A stretch of 64,000 nucleotides of DNA, taken from positions 1,064,001-1,128,000 of the forward strand of contig BJKQ01000009.1 in assembly GCA_006538405.1 (NCBI GenBank), written 5' to 3'. Within the stretch, counting starts at the first letter, position 1. Every line of letters begins with the position of its first letter. Positions 10,596-21,715 of this stretch are shown here, one piece after another. Both the position numbers and the translations under genes were made by a program. Under the pieces are notes generated by a model that was given only the letters and a program-made list of their open reading frames with translations, was not told the origin of the DNA and did not search any database. This stretch comes from Hansfordia pulvinata (Eukaryota > Ascomycota > Sordariomycetes > Xylariales).

Positions 10596-13500
10596 GACGG
10601 CGACGAGAGCCAGAGGGCGCGCAAGAAGGACGCGCCGAAGAGTCGCAGCGGCAGCAGGATGGGAGATGAATGGCCTGTAGAGTGGCGCGAGGAGCATAAA
10701 ATTGAGACGAGAAGGAAAAGAGACTCAATTCGGCGGGAGGGGTGCTGAGTCGGTTGCGGAATCGAATGAGAATGTGAGAATGACGAGATCAGACAGTGGT
10801 GGGAGAGGGTAGGAAGAGATCGGCCTGCAGGCGCAAGCGTTCTTAAAACCGATGACTACACCCGTATTGAATGTCGCAGGCACAACCCGTGCAGGTATCC
10901 AGGCGTAGCAGCGCGGTGGGGCCAATGACGGAGAGAGAGAAAACGGTTGGTAACCGTTTGTCCCATGGCACCTAAGCCTGACAGGCCTGGGGACTCGCGC
11001 GACAGGTAGGTAGTAGGTTTCCTACCCACGTAATAGCACCTACCGGAGGTCCAGGTAATTAGATGATCAAGCCAGCCACGCTAGCCAACAGGTGGTCAGA
11101 TGCCCTGAATGGAACTGCTCCGGTATGTGGCCGACCTTTGGTACTCTGGGCGGCTCCTGTAGGTTGGGAGCGGCCGGGAGGCGAGATGCCGCAGTTCCCA
11201 ACGGTTCCAGGATGCGCCGCCGCTTGCACAGGCATTGCGACAGGGCTGCGTGGGCAGTCTTTCCCAGCCGGAGGAGGTCTTGGCTTACGCTGATGGGTAC
11301 GAGTACGAGAAGTGACCCAGGCGCCCACCCGCGGTACCTTCGGCCGGAACCCGCTGAGGTCCAGGCTTGCAGGTAATGGGTGCCGAAAGAGACATCCTCC
11401 ATCTGCTAGCGCCTTAGGCACTTAAGCAGCTGGATCCAGTCTACTATCCCACTGAAGGAGGAGCACGTGAGTTCCCCAAAGCCTTCGTAATGAAAGGGCG
11501 TGTCTGTGCTCTTTGCGCTGGTGTCTTGTGATTGACGTTGGATGGCTCTCGACCGCTTCAATGTGCAATATGTTCGCCCTCCTGGTGCGAGGCCTTGACG
11601 GTACATGTAGGAGAACCTACATACCTCATGTAGGCGGGGGGCACGCTTCGGCCGGCCCGCGGCCTCCGCTGCCGGAATACCTGTACCGGTATCCCTCCCA
11701 CCGAGGGCCGCTTATTAGGGACCGCTACCTGTGGACTTGACAAGTACGAGTATCCCCAGCGCTGGACATTCGTTCCTGGATGTACCTCCGGGCAGTCCGG
11801 AAGACTGAGGGCCGCTGTGGCTCGCAGGCAGAAAGGGCACATGCACAACTCGAATTGGAGGCTGGTACGACTGGCTGGCTGGCTGGCGAGCCGCTTTCGG
11901 AGGCCCGGTGCGCAGGCGGCGTCTCGGCCTTCGCTCGGCTGTGCGCCGGCAAATGCCACACTGCCCTCGTCACGCGCCGCCTCGTCAGATCACTCACTGG
12001 GTCTACTAATACGCCTCTCCTCCAAGCCGCTCGCCCAGTCCTTGTGTTTGCTGCCCGCAGGCAGGTCCCGCCGGCCTCAGCCCACTACGCGAGGCCAGCC
12101 AACAGAGTACTAGCTGGAAGAGGAGGACAGACAAGGCAGGCCAGGTCAGGTCAGAGACAAGACAAGCCAAATGGAGAAAAGACCTGTCGGCTGGGCCTCG
12201 ACTCGTCCTGATTCGCACCCTGCCAGGAACCGCCATCTCAAGCCCCATCCACGTCCCTGGTTCCGTCCCTGACGCCAGGCACACGCCACTACCCGTCATT
12301 CTTCAACTCTCATCACTACGAGCAACCACCTTGGGTGCTCATCAGTAGCGCCCCGCTCCCCCGGACCATCCCCAGCCCCAGCCAGGAAGTCCGGTCTCTG
12401 CACGGGGTACGGGGTGCAAGGCGGGGCGGGAAATACCTGGCAGCCTCTGCTCTGTAATGTGTCGGCAGACCGCCGTTTAGCAGCAGTGCGCGAACTCCGT
12501 AAGCGTGCCTTTTCCGTGTCGGGGATTCACGCCCGCTATTGCCGGCTCTTTTCGTTTCTTCTCGGACTTATGTATCAATCAACAGCAATAGCAACAGCAG
12601 CAGCAGCCGATTGCCATTGACACTGAAGTGATGAGGAGAGGGAAAACGCAACGGCCCCCGACTCAACTGCCGAGAACTAGTTAGTTGTAACTTGCTGTGG
12701 TGTGCTGGCCAGCGATGTGATTGTCCCATATCGGCGTTATTTGCCCAGAGGAGGAGAGGGGGGCCACAGAAGGCCACCCCAGTCGGTTGCTGGTTCTGAC
12801 TACTGCTCCGGAGAGTATTCGTGTTATTAGTGACGCTCGCCAACCAACCCCGGGCCCCGGAGAACTCGGCGTATTTCCCGAGCCTCCCTGCCTCTCGGCT
12901 TCTCTGTCCCCCCCCCCGCGCGCTCCGTTTTGTTCCCCGTTCGCCGTTGTCGCGTTCTGGGCCCTCCTCTCCCCGCGCGGCATCTCCGCCAGACAAGCCA
13001 CTTTCCGCGACCAAGAACGGTGCCATTGTGAGGCAACCCGTGCCCCGGCTCCCCCCCACCCACCCACCCCTGTTGCACTCGGCCTTGATAGTTCCTGCAT
13101 GTCAGCTCATCAACCCGGACAGGTTTGCCGAGGGATATGACCATCCCTACCCCTCCTCTGCTCTGCCCAAGAAGCTTGTTTCCTCCGGCCCTGGCTCGCC
13201 AAAAGCCCTGCTGCCACCGGGCGCGGCCATGGCAGGTTAGCCTGGCGGTGGCCAACTCAAAAGGCCCCGCGTATGCGGAACCATCCGGGCGGATCTTCTC
13301 TTCTGCTGGCCGGCCTCTTGTTCTCCCACGGAACTTCCGCGGGAAGCCCCCACCATCGCCCATAGGCCTAACCGACGGGAGAGCCGGCCCAGCCTTATCT
13401 ACAATTTCATTCTCATAGGGATGGATGCCCTGTCGCCCGCGTGGCCCTTGAGATCTGACCCGCATCTCGCGAAATGTAATGCTCCGCCAAGAGAGCGGGA

Positions 13501-14096
13501 GTGTCCGGGTTCTCCTCTTGCAAGTGAGAGGAGCACGACCCTGTCGGCACATGCCCTGATCATCGTATTTCGGGATCTTGTGCCCGGCCTATGGCATTTC
13601 TTTCCCCCATGCCGATATCTGTCACAAGACTGGTATTGACCATGATGCCTATTTGTTCGAGGAAGTTGTTCCTGCTAATCCTCCACCACGAAGCACGGGC
13701 GACGACATGAGTTCACTCAGGATCCGGCGTCACTGACTTTAGCAGAACCTCAAGCTTTGATGTTTCGAAGCTTCGAATTATAATCTCTACTATTCTGGTC
13801 CCCTCCAGCCTTGTCGGGGTCACAGCGCGAGGTCGTCCTGAATATCAAAACGCCATCAAATTCCTTTATTAAAGGATAGGGACACAGCGGATGACCTTCA
13901 CGTGTTTACAGGTAGAGGATAGTGAGGTTTCTGCTTTCCAAAGCGAGTCTTGGGTGGAGCAGACTGTTGCGCCCCAAGGCCACGGGCTGAACAGGGTCTC
14001 GAGAAGATGAAGGAAATCCAGTAGAGGTGTAACAATCCCCCTCTACTACCTCTTGCATAGTGAAATGCAATTCAGGCCAGACAGTGGATATCTGAT
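10596..14096. other. Gene-poor intergenic region
   Basis: These 3.5 kb lie between NMNAT and the 3' end of the NPC1 gene. I see no convincing gene. TACGAGTA 8-mers are at 11298-11305 and 11745-11752. A CAG/CAA run near 12580-12610, a C-run near 12909 and CCACCCACCCACC near 13057 are simple repeats. The AT-richer stretch 13730-14090 is presumably the NPC1 3' flank. Confidence 0.4.
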
Positions 14097-17000
14097 CTAA
14101 TCGTCGTACTCGTCAGAGTCGCTGGCGTCGTCAGGAAGGAGGGCTCGATAGCGGCGATTGGCCAAGTCCTCCACAAGGCCGCCCTCGCTCTCAGGGTCAA
14201 CGTAGCCGTCACCTCCAACAAATGAGAGGAGGACGGGCAGGAAGACGAGGGCGTGCGTGGCAGCAAGCACCACAAGGGCAAGCCATACACGGAAGTAGTA
14301 AATTTCGAAGATCTTGGACGATGTGAACGCGAGCACTGCCACTCCGAGAAGTTTGGTCACCGTGATGCCGGAGAAGACCGAGCCGCCGACGTTGACAAGG
14401 GCCGTCCAGGCGCGCGCGTCCCGCCCGCGGAATCGGTTCTTTGCCCTTTCCATCACAGTCCCGGACGGGAACATGAAGGCCCGAGCAATATGCGCGCAGA
14501 ATTCCACTGCAATTCCAACGCAGATGATGAGATTCACCAACGACACGGCGTTGAGCGAGACGTCGAAGGCGGCCATGGCACCAATGATGTCAATGACAAT
14601 CATGGTAACCGTGGCGGTGACGGCAAGCGCAGTCAACACACTACCCAGAAGTACTGTCGAGACGACAAAGATGATAGCAATAGCCGCGCCCAATAGTGTG
14701 GCCGTTAAGCTGACAATGTTGGCGTACTGGTCGAAGAAGATGTAGAAAACGCTGTACGGAAACACCTCGACACCTGTCCGTTCCGTAATGTCGTTGGCGA
14801 TGCGACGCGCTGCCAGATACGCGCTGATGAAGTCATCCTGACTGCGCAGCGGGCTATGCATGGAGCGGAAGTTGCTGGCGGGAACTTTTCCATGCTCTCT
14901 ATCGACAACGACCGACTGACTGTAAGCGGCTTGCCCCGCCAGTGGGCAATCATCGTCAGTGGGCGATTGCAAGTACTTGGCCAGGTAGTGGACAAATTCG
15001 TCGCCCTCCGGCATCCCCGACAGGGTAATGTTCCAGGCTGGATCGCGATCTTCGAAGCAGACCTTGCCCCCTTCCTTGCAGCACTCGTCGTTTTCGGGCT
15101 TCAGCCAGAGGAAGAAATCATCTATCCAGCTCGCGGTGGGGGTCGAGATGTAGGACGTCTCAGGCCGCTTTCGTTCTTGCTCAAGAATGTTCGTCAGCGA
15201 GTACTGCTCACATGTCGTGAAGCGCGAGCAAATGTCTTGCTGATAGGTCCGGTTCGCGGCATCCATATCCTTGGCCACGAAATAGACTGGCGGGCCGGTG
15301 TCCAAATAGGCGTACATGTCGTTGAAGTAGTCAATCAGATATGAATCATCGGGCAGAGCAACGCGCTGGTCCAGACCCAGCTTGACGTAGGGGATCAAGG
15401 CGACGCCAGCAGCAAGGAGAGCTGTGAAGACGACCGTGACAAGTGTCTTGACTTTCTTGCCGAGCAAAGCCGGGGCATAGTGCTTCCGGATAATCTGCTG
15501 AAGCAGGCTTTCCTCAGGCACATCGTATGGACGGGGGCCGCCAGTCTGGCCATTGCTACCACCCAAGTGAACTCTGGCGGCCTTGACTTGGATGCAAGGA
15601 AAGCAGTCGGCGCGGTGATCCTCTGTACGAATCTGGTTGTATGACAAGACAGATACGAATAGCGTCATCTGGAGCAACGCGTTGATGAAGACGGCACCAG
15701 CAGCGTAGATGGCAAAGTTCTTCACGGCTGGCATGCCCACAAAGGCGCCTAGGGCGAACGAGACCGTCTCAGTGACTGCCGAGAAAAGAATTGAGGGGCC
15801 CATGCGTCCCAATGCCTTGGCAACTCTCTCCTCCACCATTGCGTCCGGGTGGCTGACATTGACACGTTCAAACTCGTGCACAATGAGAAAGATGTTGTCG
15901 ACTCCAACGGCGAGGACGATGAAGGGGATGACCTCGGCAATGATCAAGGTTGCTTTGATGCCAGCCCATGAGAACAGGCCGATAGAGGAGGTGATGGACA
16001 TGAGGACGATCAGAATGCCGACAAAGCCGATGGTGAACTTGCTCTGCACAAATGCGACACTGGGGTTCCTAATCAGCTCGCGGGCATTGATGCTGGTGGA
16101 GCCGAGGGTGAGCGAGGCGTAGATGAACATGACAATGTAGCTGATGACGATGATAGTCGCATCCGAGTTTGTGGACTTATTCAGCTCCTCTTCCAGGCTG
16201 ATCTCGGTGGTGAAAGTAAGCCGCATGCCGTTGCGCGAAGCCTCTTCTTGGAATTCAAGCAGCCTGTTTTTCAGGGCACGCTCCCAGTCCATGGCATGCT
16301 CCAATTTGGCGCTGCCTTCCAAATGGTTGTTGACGACCCAAGTCACAGTGATGGCCGGTGCCTGTGTGATGTTCTGCAGGCTGTCGAACCCACCGAGAAC
16401 CATGTTTGGCTCGATGGGTTGCCCAAAGTCTGGGCGACAGAACACGGGCGTCTCGGCGCACTGCTTGAAACCTTTCTCCCAATTCTTTGAGCCGTCAAAG
16501 TAAATGGTGGGAGTCTGCACAACACAGGCCGAGCCGGTCGGCTTGAAGCAGACGTCGTTGAATGAAACGCCGAACTTCTCGCCCTTGACACTGCCTTGTA
16601 TGTCGGCCTCGATATTCTTCAGCCACGACAGAGAATCATAGCTAAGAACGGGACCTCCGGTGGCATTGGTCAGGAAAGCCTTCTCGGCGCGGTAAAAGGG
16701 ACCGAAACTTTCGTCGAAAAAGGCTTTCTCCTGCGCGGCAGCAGAATCGGGGCTGACCCAGAGCCTGGCAGGCTCGGTCTCCACCTCAAACTTGACCCAT
16801 CCTACGCTGAGGATGACTACCACCAGTAGACTAGAGAAGATGGTGATGGCCGGGAAGCGAGCGCACCAGTGGCCCAGCTTGGAGAAAGCAGAGTCACACC
16901 AAGTATTGATGCGGTAGTATTTCTGGGGTCGGTCGTACATGGCGATGTTGCGAACAAGGTCACCTTCATCTTCATCGTCGCTGGGCTCCGCGCCCTGCAA

Positions 17001-17918
17001 GAGGTGCAGACGCTCGCTCCTACGCTGGGCGTGCTTCCGGTAGGCGACATGGCCGACGATGGCGGCAATGAGGGTAAAGAGGAGGACGCCATAAGTGAAG
17101 ACGGAGGCGAAGGTGAGGCAGGGTAGCACGCCAACATGGCAGGAGCCAGCCTCTTCGACCGCAGGGAGCGTTGGGCAGACGCCGGGGCAGTCGACGCAGG
17201 CACAGCGGTAGTTGGGGTCTTCATCGTTGCATTTCTTCGGCGTCATTTGGCGCGGGGCCATGTGCGGCTCGGAATATTTGTCGGGGAAGTTGATCTGGAA
17301 AGGAGAGCCGATGGGCTTCTCGTCGCCCAGAAACTTGAGGAGCTGCGTGTGGTTCGTGGCACCGCCGCCGATGAAGTTCATGGCTCTCGAGTTGGTGGCG
17401 CCAAATTTCACGTCCTTGCAGCTGTCGTAAAAGCCGCGGCCGTACTCCTCGGAAATGAGCTGGTCGATTTCGGTGACGAGAGTCTTGCCGCTCTTCTCCA
17501 TGGTACTGGTGACGTTGAGGAAGAGGGACTGATCGGGAGAGCAGGTGAAGGTGCAGAAAAGGTTGTAGAAGTTCTCCTTGCAAGCAGGGCAGGAACCGAT
17601 GATTTGGTTCGGGGTGGACAGAGAGGACTTGAGCGCGTCGACCTGCTGGGCGTCGCAGCAGACATCGCTGCCCTTCCATTTGTCGCCGCACAATGCCTGT
17701 ATCTCGCCGGCAAGCTTATCGTCGGGGGTCGTGGCCAGCCCGTTGTCGAGACAGGGCAGGTCCTTGCCAAAGAAGCTCTTCTTGCCGCAGTGGCCGCGGA
17801 TGGCACAACGGCCAGCCTCGTGCCTGGGGGTGAAGGCCTGGCTGTCGGCCGAGACGGAACCGATAGCGAATGCCAGGAGCGCCGTGGCCGCAGCCAGAGG
17901 GCGGAGACGAGGCGCCAT
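14097..17918 (-). CDS. NCR1: Niemann-Pick type C1 (Ncr1-like) sterol transporter
   Basis: This is one uninterrupted 3.8-kb exon of 1273 residues. The ATG at 17918 opens a signal peptide (MAPRLRPLAAATALLAF...). The open frame extends 53 codons further upstream, but that stretch is encoded by a GTC/GTT triplet repeat and is probably 5' UTR. The cysteine-rich luminal NPC1 N-terminal sterol-binding domain follows (CAIRGHCGKKSFFG, CPACKENF, CTFTCSPDQS). Then come a proline/cysteine linker and the first internal membrane segment, and a sterol-sensing domain at about residues 580-760 (FIYASLTLG, AEVIPFIVLAVGVDNIF). The C-terminal RND/Patched-like permease half comes last. Family members move sterol from the vacuole or lysosome lumen into the limiting membrane, with an NPC2-type partner. 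The acidic C-terminal tail (DDASDSDEYDD) may be regulatory. It is slightly longer than yeast Ncr1, which is usual for filamentous fungi. Confidence 0.96.
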   Translation of the reverse strand: MAPRLRPLAAATALLAFAIGSVSADSQAFTPRHEAGRCAIRGHCGKKSFFGKDLPCLDNGLATTPDDKLAGEIQALCGDKWKGSDVCCDAQQVDALKSSLSTPNQIIGSCPACKENFYNLFCTFTCSPDQSLFLNVTSTMEKSGKTLVTEIDQLISEEYGRGFYDSCKDVKFGATNSRAMNFIGGGATNHTQLLKFLGDEKPIGSPFQINFPDKYSEPHMAPRQMTPKKCNDEDPNYRCACVDCPGVCPTLPAVEEAGSCHVGVLPCLTFASVFTYGVLLFTLIAAIVGHVAYRKHAQRRSERLHLLQGAEPSDDEDEGDLVRNIAMYDRPQKYYRINTWCDSAFSKLGHWCARFPAITIFSSLLVVVILSVGWVKFEVETEPARLWVSPDSAAAQEKAFFDESFGPFYRAEKAFLTNATGGPVLSYDSLSWLKNIEADIQGSVKGEKFGVSFNDVCFKPTGSACVVQTPTIYFDGSKNWEKGFKQCAETPVFCRPDFGQPIEPNMVLGGFDSLQNITQAPAITVTWVVNNHLEGSAKLEHAMDWERALKNRLLEFQEEASRNGMRLTFTTEISLEEELNKSTNSDATIIVISYIVMFIYASLTLGSTSINARELIRNPSVAFVQSKFTIGFVGILIVLMSITSSIGLFSWAGIKATLIIAEVIPFIVLAVGVDNIFLIVHEFERVNVSHPDAMVEERVAKALGRMGPSILFSAVTETVSFALGAFVGMPAVKNFAIYAAGAVFINALLQMTLFVSVLSYNQIRTEDHRADCFPCIQVKAARVHLGGSNGQTGGPRPYDVPEESLLQQIIRKHYAPALLGKKVKTLVTVVFTALLAAGVALIPYVKLGLDQRVALPDDSYLIDYFNDMYAYLDTGPPVYFVAKDMDAANRTYQQDICSRFTTCEQYSLTNILEQERKRPETSYISTPTASWIDDFFLWLKPENDECCKEGGKVCFEDRDPAWNITLSGMPEGDEFVHYLAKYLQSPTDDDCPLAGQAAYSQSVVVDREHGKVPASNFRSMHSPLRSQDDFISAYLAARRIANDITERTGVEVFPYSVFYIFFDQYANIVSLTATLLGAAIAIIFVVSTVLLGSVLTALAVTATVTMIVIDIIGAMAAFDVSLNAVSLVNLIICVGIAVEFCAHIARAFMFPSGTVMERAKNRFRGRDARAWTALVNVGGSVFSGITVTKLLGVAVLAFTSSKIFEIYYFRVWLALVVLAATHALVFLPVLLSFVGGDGYVDPESEGGLVEDLANRRYRALLPDDASDSDEYDD

Positions 17919-19294
17919 GGTGGCTGGCCTTCTCCTGCGATCAGTAACGAAGGTGATGGGGCGCTGGGAGCATGGGCGGGGGCTCGTGCCGGTTGATCGA
18001 GGGCGGGTCGTCGTCGTCGTCGTCGTCGTCGTCGTTGTTGTTGAGAATGCAGATTTCGGTAAGGAGAGATAGCCCAATACAGGAGAATGAGAGCGGGTGT
18101 TTCGGGGGTTGATTCTGGAGCGAGGTCAAGTTGGGGCGGCAGAGCGCCGCGGGTGCTGGTTGAGTGTGTGGTCGCTGGTGATGATGACGACGGGATCGGT
18201 GGAGTGGGCGGGTGGAACGAGGGAGAGATGGCCGGACAGCCGGGGAAGCTCCCTCCAGACCCAACGGGTCGCAGTGCTCAGGCGACCAGTTGCAGGCGGC
18301 AGGGAGTGCGTTGGCGTGCCTCTTGCGGGCTGTGGGGTACGAGTACATGCATCACATGTTGATGGATGTACTCGTCTTCCGTCCCGAGCGACAGCCCAGA
18401 CTGGTGGGGCTTCCCCAGACACTCGCCCGGGGGCTTCTTGGTTAGCGTAGCATCCGCGATCGAACTCGCCCGCGCTGATGGTGGTGGCACTAGCCAAACC
18501 CAGTGCGTCATCAAATGCGGCCAGTGCCGGTCCCGGGGAGACACCAGCATGACGGTACTTACACGCATGTACCCGCCCGTTTGCGTCTCCAACAGCTTGG
18601 ATCCCTGCCCGCGCCGTCTGCCTGTCCCTCGCTTCTCGACTTCCAAGGTGGCGCTCCTCGTATTGGTCACTTGGTTGGTCCAGTCTCATCTCCAGGGCTT
18701 AGCTCCGACCTGCCTTGCATCCATGCCCTGAGAATCGACAGCATCGACGGGAGTGCGGAGTGGGACAGAGTCGCTGCGGGATTCAGAGCGCCTACTGCAT
18801 CTCCAGCTGTCAACTGTCATCCATGTCATCCGTTCGTTCGATGCATCTGAGCCTGACAGGACCCCGGGTGCGGCCGGGTCCCAATCACATGTCTTGTTGC
18901 TCGCCTTGCATTCCTGTCCTTGCCTTGACTCGTGCTCATTCGGAGTTATATGCTCTTAGCCCAGCAGACCTTTCAAACTCTCCCCGCCTCGGGAACTCTT
19001 CATGAGGTTGCCTGCCAGCTTTGGACTTTAGATATTGCTGAATGCCTGAGTCGATCCGAACAGCTCTGTCAAGGCAGTCAGCTACAGTCATACTTTCCGC
19101 CATTGACACATGGGTCACGGGGGTATCACAGTCTTATTCAGCTCCGGACAGCAACACGCGGTCCGAAGCTCTACATAGGTTCCCAAGCACCTGTGCCGTG
19201 AGGTTGATCCAGTCTTCCTGACATTACTTGGCCCGGGACAGGACATGCGGCAATAACAGTAACCAGAACAACAACGACCCCGCGGCCCATCTTC
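17919..19294. other. Intergenic region (NPC1 promoter side, 3' side of the Cue2-like gene)
   Basis: No gene is supported here. The region holds a GTC/GTT triplet repeat directly upstream of the NPC1 start and a TACGAGTA 8-mer at 18338-18345. Confidence 0.4.
18007..18042. repeat. (GTC)9(GTT)3 trinucleotide repeat
   Basis: There are nine GTC units followed by three GTT units. The repeat lies about 90 bases upstream of the chosen NPC1 start on the minus strand, where it could read as an N-terminal polythreonine if translation began at the upstream ATG (18077). It is more probably in the 5' UTR. Confidence 0.9.
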
Positions 19295-21181
19295 TCACGC
19301 CCTTCTACCCGTGACGAGGTAAGACCCCGTCTGCACCTCCACCTTCCATCCGTCATCCAAAAGGGCCTTGCAAACGCTTCCCGAGAGCCTCGACTTCCCT
19401 CCAGCGCTGTGTCTTCCAATCCCCGTCACGACCAGGAGACCGTCCCTGGCCAGGCGGCTCCGCTCCTCCCCGAGCCCGTCCCACCACCGCCATGCTCGGT
19501 CCAGCGCAATATCGACCCCGTCTGCCACCGTCACCCCATGCAGGTCCACCATGCCCGCCGTGCTCTGCCGGTCCACGAGCAGGTTGGCCTCGGCGCTCGT
19601 CGCCTGCCGCCAAGTGTTGGCCTGCTCCCGCGCCCGCTCCGCGTAGAACCCGGCCGCTTGCCGGAAGAGGGGTCCGATTTTCCTTTCCTGTAGGCCGCTG
19701 CCGCCGACGTGTACGAGTGGTCTTTAGTAGCGGCCAATGTATGCGCAGCGGCTAGTGCGTTCTGAATGTCCTGGGCTCGCGGCGGGCCGGGCGGGTGGCG
19801 CACCCTTCTCTCCGGCTGCACATTGAATACCTTGCGCGGCTTTGGCTGTTGCCAGTCGCCGGCCGCCGCGCTTGTTGATGCCTCTCCGTCGTCGGCAGCA
19901 ATCACATTGTAGGATATGTCGTACCTGAGATGCGCGGGCTTCTCGAAATACTCGCCGAGAAGATCAATAATGTCCGAGGCGTATTCCTCCGAGGGGCAGA
20001 TTGCCGAGGCGGACCCAACATACTCCGATGGAACCCAGGAGAACCGGTCCACCCGGGTCTTTGTCCACGGGTTGATGCTATCGGGTGAGGGGTGGAGCCC
20101 TAGGCCTATATAATTATCCAAGATCTCCTTCGTAGCTGCCGTGAGGGAGGCATTCTTTCTGTAGTAGGCATTCCTAATATCCGGCCCGGGCATGTAGAGG
20201 CGCTCTGCAAGCCAAGCAATATTCTCTGGGGAAGCGGCATGTAAGCAGTGAGACTCCTGCCCATGGCCGAGTACAGGTAAGCAGGATAACAACCGACCTT
20301 CGTGTTTTTCATCCATGGACTCGATCTCGGCGGGCGACGCCGGCGATGTCGGTGACGTCGGGGAGACGGGGGACTTGGAGGCTTCAGCAGCCTTTGGACC
20401 CTTTCTCTTTTTCTTGCCCTTCCTCCTCTTGCCGGCCAGCTCTTCATCGGGCACAAAGAACCCATCCACCCCCTTGGGGCGCTGGCCGCTTTCTTCCAGC
20501 CATTGCAGGTTCAGTAGGGCATCCAGAGCACGGCTTGCATCGTCTTGCGATTTTTGCAATGCTAAGCGAATATCGACAATCTTGAGAGAAGTGAACATTT
20601 CCGACAGCTCGCGTTCCTTCTCCGTGTGGCTGAGTTGGTCCAAGGTATTTACATGGAGCACGCCTGGGAGCTCACGGGTGGAGGTTCTGGACGAAGTGGT
20701 CGAGGTATGGCTGAGGGGGTGGGAGCTCTCCGACTTTGATGTCGGGGTGCCGCAGCTCTTGGCTTCTGACTCGTCGGCGATGCTGGTGCCGTTGCCGACG
20801 CCCGTGTTGGACTCGGCAATGTCTACAATGTCCTCGGCGCCCAGACCGCTGGGGTTGAAGCCAGTGGCCTCTTCGGCCTCGGCGGTCTGCGCCAGCACGA
20901 GCAGCACATCACGGGCAGCGGCATAATCGCCCGGATTTGTCAAGTCATAGTCTGCGGAAATGGACAGGATGGTTGTTTCGTCCAACAGGGAGCCAAACTC
21001 GCTCTACAGCACGAATTAGTCGACGGCGGGCAACTTCGTCAATGCCGCAGGCATGCATAGCAATAATCCGGGTTGATTTGGAGGATCTGGCAGCTACACG
21101 GCATCCAGGACCAGACGAACGCGCGCGCGCTCTGAATGAAGCAGAGATACTCACCGTTAACGCTGTACTGCGATCCGCCAT
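19295..21181 (-). CDS. Cue2-like CUE / DUF1771 / SMR-domain protein, with an apparent 1-nt frameshift
   Basis: Exon 1 is 21181-21155 (MADRSTALT), then an intron 21154-21004 (GTGAGT donor, TGTAG acceptor), then a long exon from 21003. An in-frame 72-nt stretch, 20297-20226 (ends CCCCAG), may be a second intron. Order of parts: a CUE-like ubiquitin-binding helix bundle (LSEMFTSLKIVDIRLAL...DALLNLQWLEE), a basic Lys-rich patch, a conserved middle region, DUF1771 (AAAYRKGKSDP, then LFRQAAGFYAERARE), and a C-terminal SMR domain with VDLHG and TGIGRHSAGGKSRL motifs. Yeast Cue2 with this domain order cuts mRNA at stalled ribosomes (no-go decay), and I infer the same role. The DUF1771 coding sequence breaks: KSDP is in one frame and LFRQAA in the next, with GGGG (+ strand, about 19669-19672) where five G would restore continuity. 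Read literally, the SMR domain is lost and the frame ends at 19531. Confidence 0.8.
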
Positions 21182-21492
21182 GTTCGCACACTTTCGCGAT
21201 ACGCGGGTCCTCACAGACGGAGACAGACAGAACGGGCCAGGGCGCGCGGCGCAGGGCGTGTTCGTAAGGCGGACGGCTGATCAAGCGGGATGCCAAGCCT
21301 GCAGCGGCAACCGGGTCGAGGCGTGTTGGGAGGTAAAGGAAGCGGGGAAGCTGGGCAGCAGACACATGGTCGAAGCAGCAGTATGTGACGCGGGTGTGCG
21401 AGAAGCCGGCGGTTTTGCGACGAGGCCGTCCAGCGCAAGCAAGCAGCCTGGCGTGGTGTGCGCGGTGCGCGTCACGTCAAGACGGCGGGGGC

Positions 21493-21555
21493 GTGCAAGC
21501 AAGAGGGCGCGAAGTGCAAGCAAGAGGGCGCGAAGTGCAAGCAAGAGGGCGCGAA
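21493..21555. repeat. Three perfect copies of a 21-bp tandem repeat
   Basis: The unit begins GTGCAAGCAAGAGGGC and is 21 bp. It occurs at 21493-21513, 21514-21534 and 21535-21555 with no mismatch. It lies about 310 bases upstream of the Cue2-like start codon (minus strand), so it sits in the promoter or leader. Confidence 0.95.
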
Positions 21556-21680
21556 GTGCCTGGGCAACGAGGTGGAGGAGCGGGCGGGACTGTTGGAAAG
21601 AAAAAATCGAAACGACGCCGACTTGTTGGTCAGGACAGATGGCTCGAGCCGAATCGAGGTGATTGGCAGGCGAGAGGCTG

Positions 21681-21715
21681 TCAGGTCAGGTCAGGTCAGG
21701 TCAGGTCAGGTCAGG
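21681..21715. repeat. (TCAGG)7 pentanucleotide array
   Basis: Seven perfect TCAGG units follow one another and end in TCCGA. Perfect pentamer arrays are likely to be length-variable between strains. Confidence 0.95.

Noticed and set aside
17136..17996. 286-residue plus-strand frame
   Set aside because: It is antisense to the NPC1 N-terminal domain, a GC-rich shadow frame.
20937..21662. 241-residue plus-strand frame containing QARGREV-type repeats
   Set aside because: It is created by the 21-bp tandem repeat and overlaps the start of the Cue2-like gene on the other strand.
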